Positions 35,220-35,425 of a stretch of 35,425 nt of DNA are shown in pieces. The stretch covers positions 1 through 35,425 of the forward strand of contig CAMCUM010000025.1 in the NCBI GenBank assembly GCA_945878975.1, read 5' to 3'. The notes beneath the pieces were generated by a model. It saw only the letters and a list, made by a program, of their open reading frames with translations. It was not told the DNA's origin and ran no database searches. The first letter of the stretch is position 1, and each line of letters begins with the position of its first letter. The translations under genes were made by a program, and so were the position numbers. Source of the DNA: Legionella genomosp. 1. Its GTDB lineage: Bacteria > Pseudomonadota > Gammaproteobacteria > Legionellales > Legionellaceae.

Positions 35220-35425
35220 AAAAAAAGCAAAACAACCGTAGATGATAAGATTAAAAAAAGTGACTTCAAGTATGAAGAACTTACAGATAGCGATATCTGT
35301 CCACAGGGTCAACGCTTAACCCCATTAAGGCGAGGAAAGGCTGCAGCAACAGCCCCGGCCTATCAAACCTATTCGACGAACTCTTGCCATAATTGCCTAC
35401 TAAAAGAGAGATGTACCTCAAGCAA
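35220..35425 (+). pseudogene. Truncated IS1182-type transposase (runs off the edge)
   Basis: An open frame from about 35220 to the window end encodes the segment FKYEELTDSDICPQGQRLTP and then SCHNCLLKERCTS. This matches the zinc-ribbon-like part of IS1182-family transposases (D-x-x-I-C-P-x-G-Q, then C-x-x-C-x-L-x-x-x-C-T). There is an in-frame stop at 35217-35219 and no start codon, so the 5' part is lost or frameshifted. The rest lies beyond the window. From 35061 to 35219 nothing else is recognised. Confidence 0.75.

Overview
The window looks like chromosome from a host-associated gammaproteobacterium of the Legionellales type (Legionella, Coxiella, Berkiella and relatives). This is inferred from a bacterial mevalonate pathway (mvaD and mevalonate kinase) placed behind pal-cpoB-queE, from GC-poor DNA, from several large eukaryote-like or membrane-module proteins that resemble secreted effectors, and from dispersed palindromic repeats. 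No species can be named from the sequence alone.

Layout. 1-2.2 kb: a low-affinity phosphate transporter with its DUF47 partner (minus strand). 2.4-8.2 kb: two exported proteins, then a tight plus-strand operon pal-cpoB-queE-mvaD-mvk, then a small secreted thioredoxin-fold protein. 8.5-12.6 kb (minus): an unknown protein with a Ser/Asp-rich tail, a YgjP-type metallopeptidase, ftsB, enolase, and a HepT/MntA toxin-antitoxin pair. 12.6-18.5 kb (minus): a complete RiPP cluster. It has two paralogous double-glycine precursor peptides, a graspetide-type ATP-grasp ligase, an exported HEAT-repeat protein, an HlyD adaptor and a C39-peptidase ABC exporter. 18.7-24.5 kb (plus): a 1904-residue NACHT/STAND-like protein with pentapeptide repeats, a coiled coil and about 13 WD40-like units. 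24.5-27.5 kb (minus): a MenI-like thioesterase, a small conserved protein, an MTA/SAH-deaminase-type amidohydrolase and rpoH. 27.7-35.4 kb (plus): two paralogous proteins built from a repeated two-helix membrane module, an AAA+ ATPase bracketed by two 193-bp inverted-repeat elements, a protein joining an endonuclease/exonuclease/phosphatase (EEP) domain to a NADAR domain and a C-terminal membrane helix, and a truncated IS1182-type transposase at the window edge.

The strongest candidate for an undescribed system is the RiPP cluster. The two precursors share an R-x-L-A-Y leader motif and an ISGG processing site, and their lysine-free cores share a terminal D-x-x-x-D. The ATP-grasp enzyme should form side-chain ester macrocycles, the C39 exporter should cut after GG and secrete the product, and the exported HEAT-repeat protein is an unusual extra partner, perhaps in immunity, folding or targeting. 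A 10-bp-stem inverted repeat between precursors and enzymes could make precursor mRNA exceed enzyme mRNA. The second candidate is the 28-35 kb accessory region. The EEP-NADAR-membrane fusion and one membrane-module gene share a similar leader and nearly identical terminators, and they surround the element-bracketed AAA+ ATPase.
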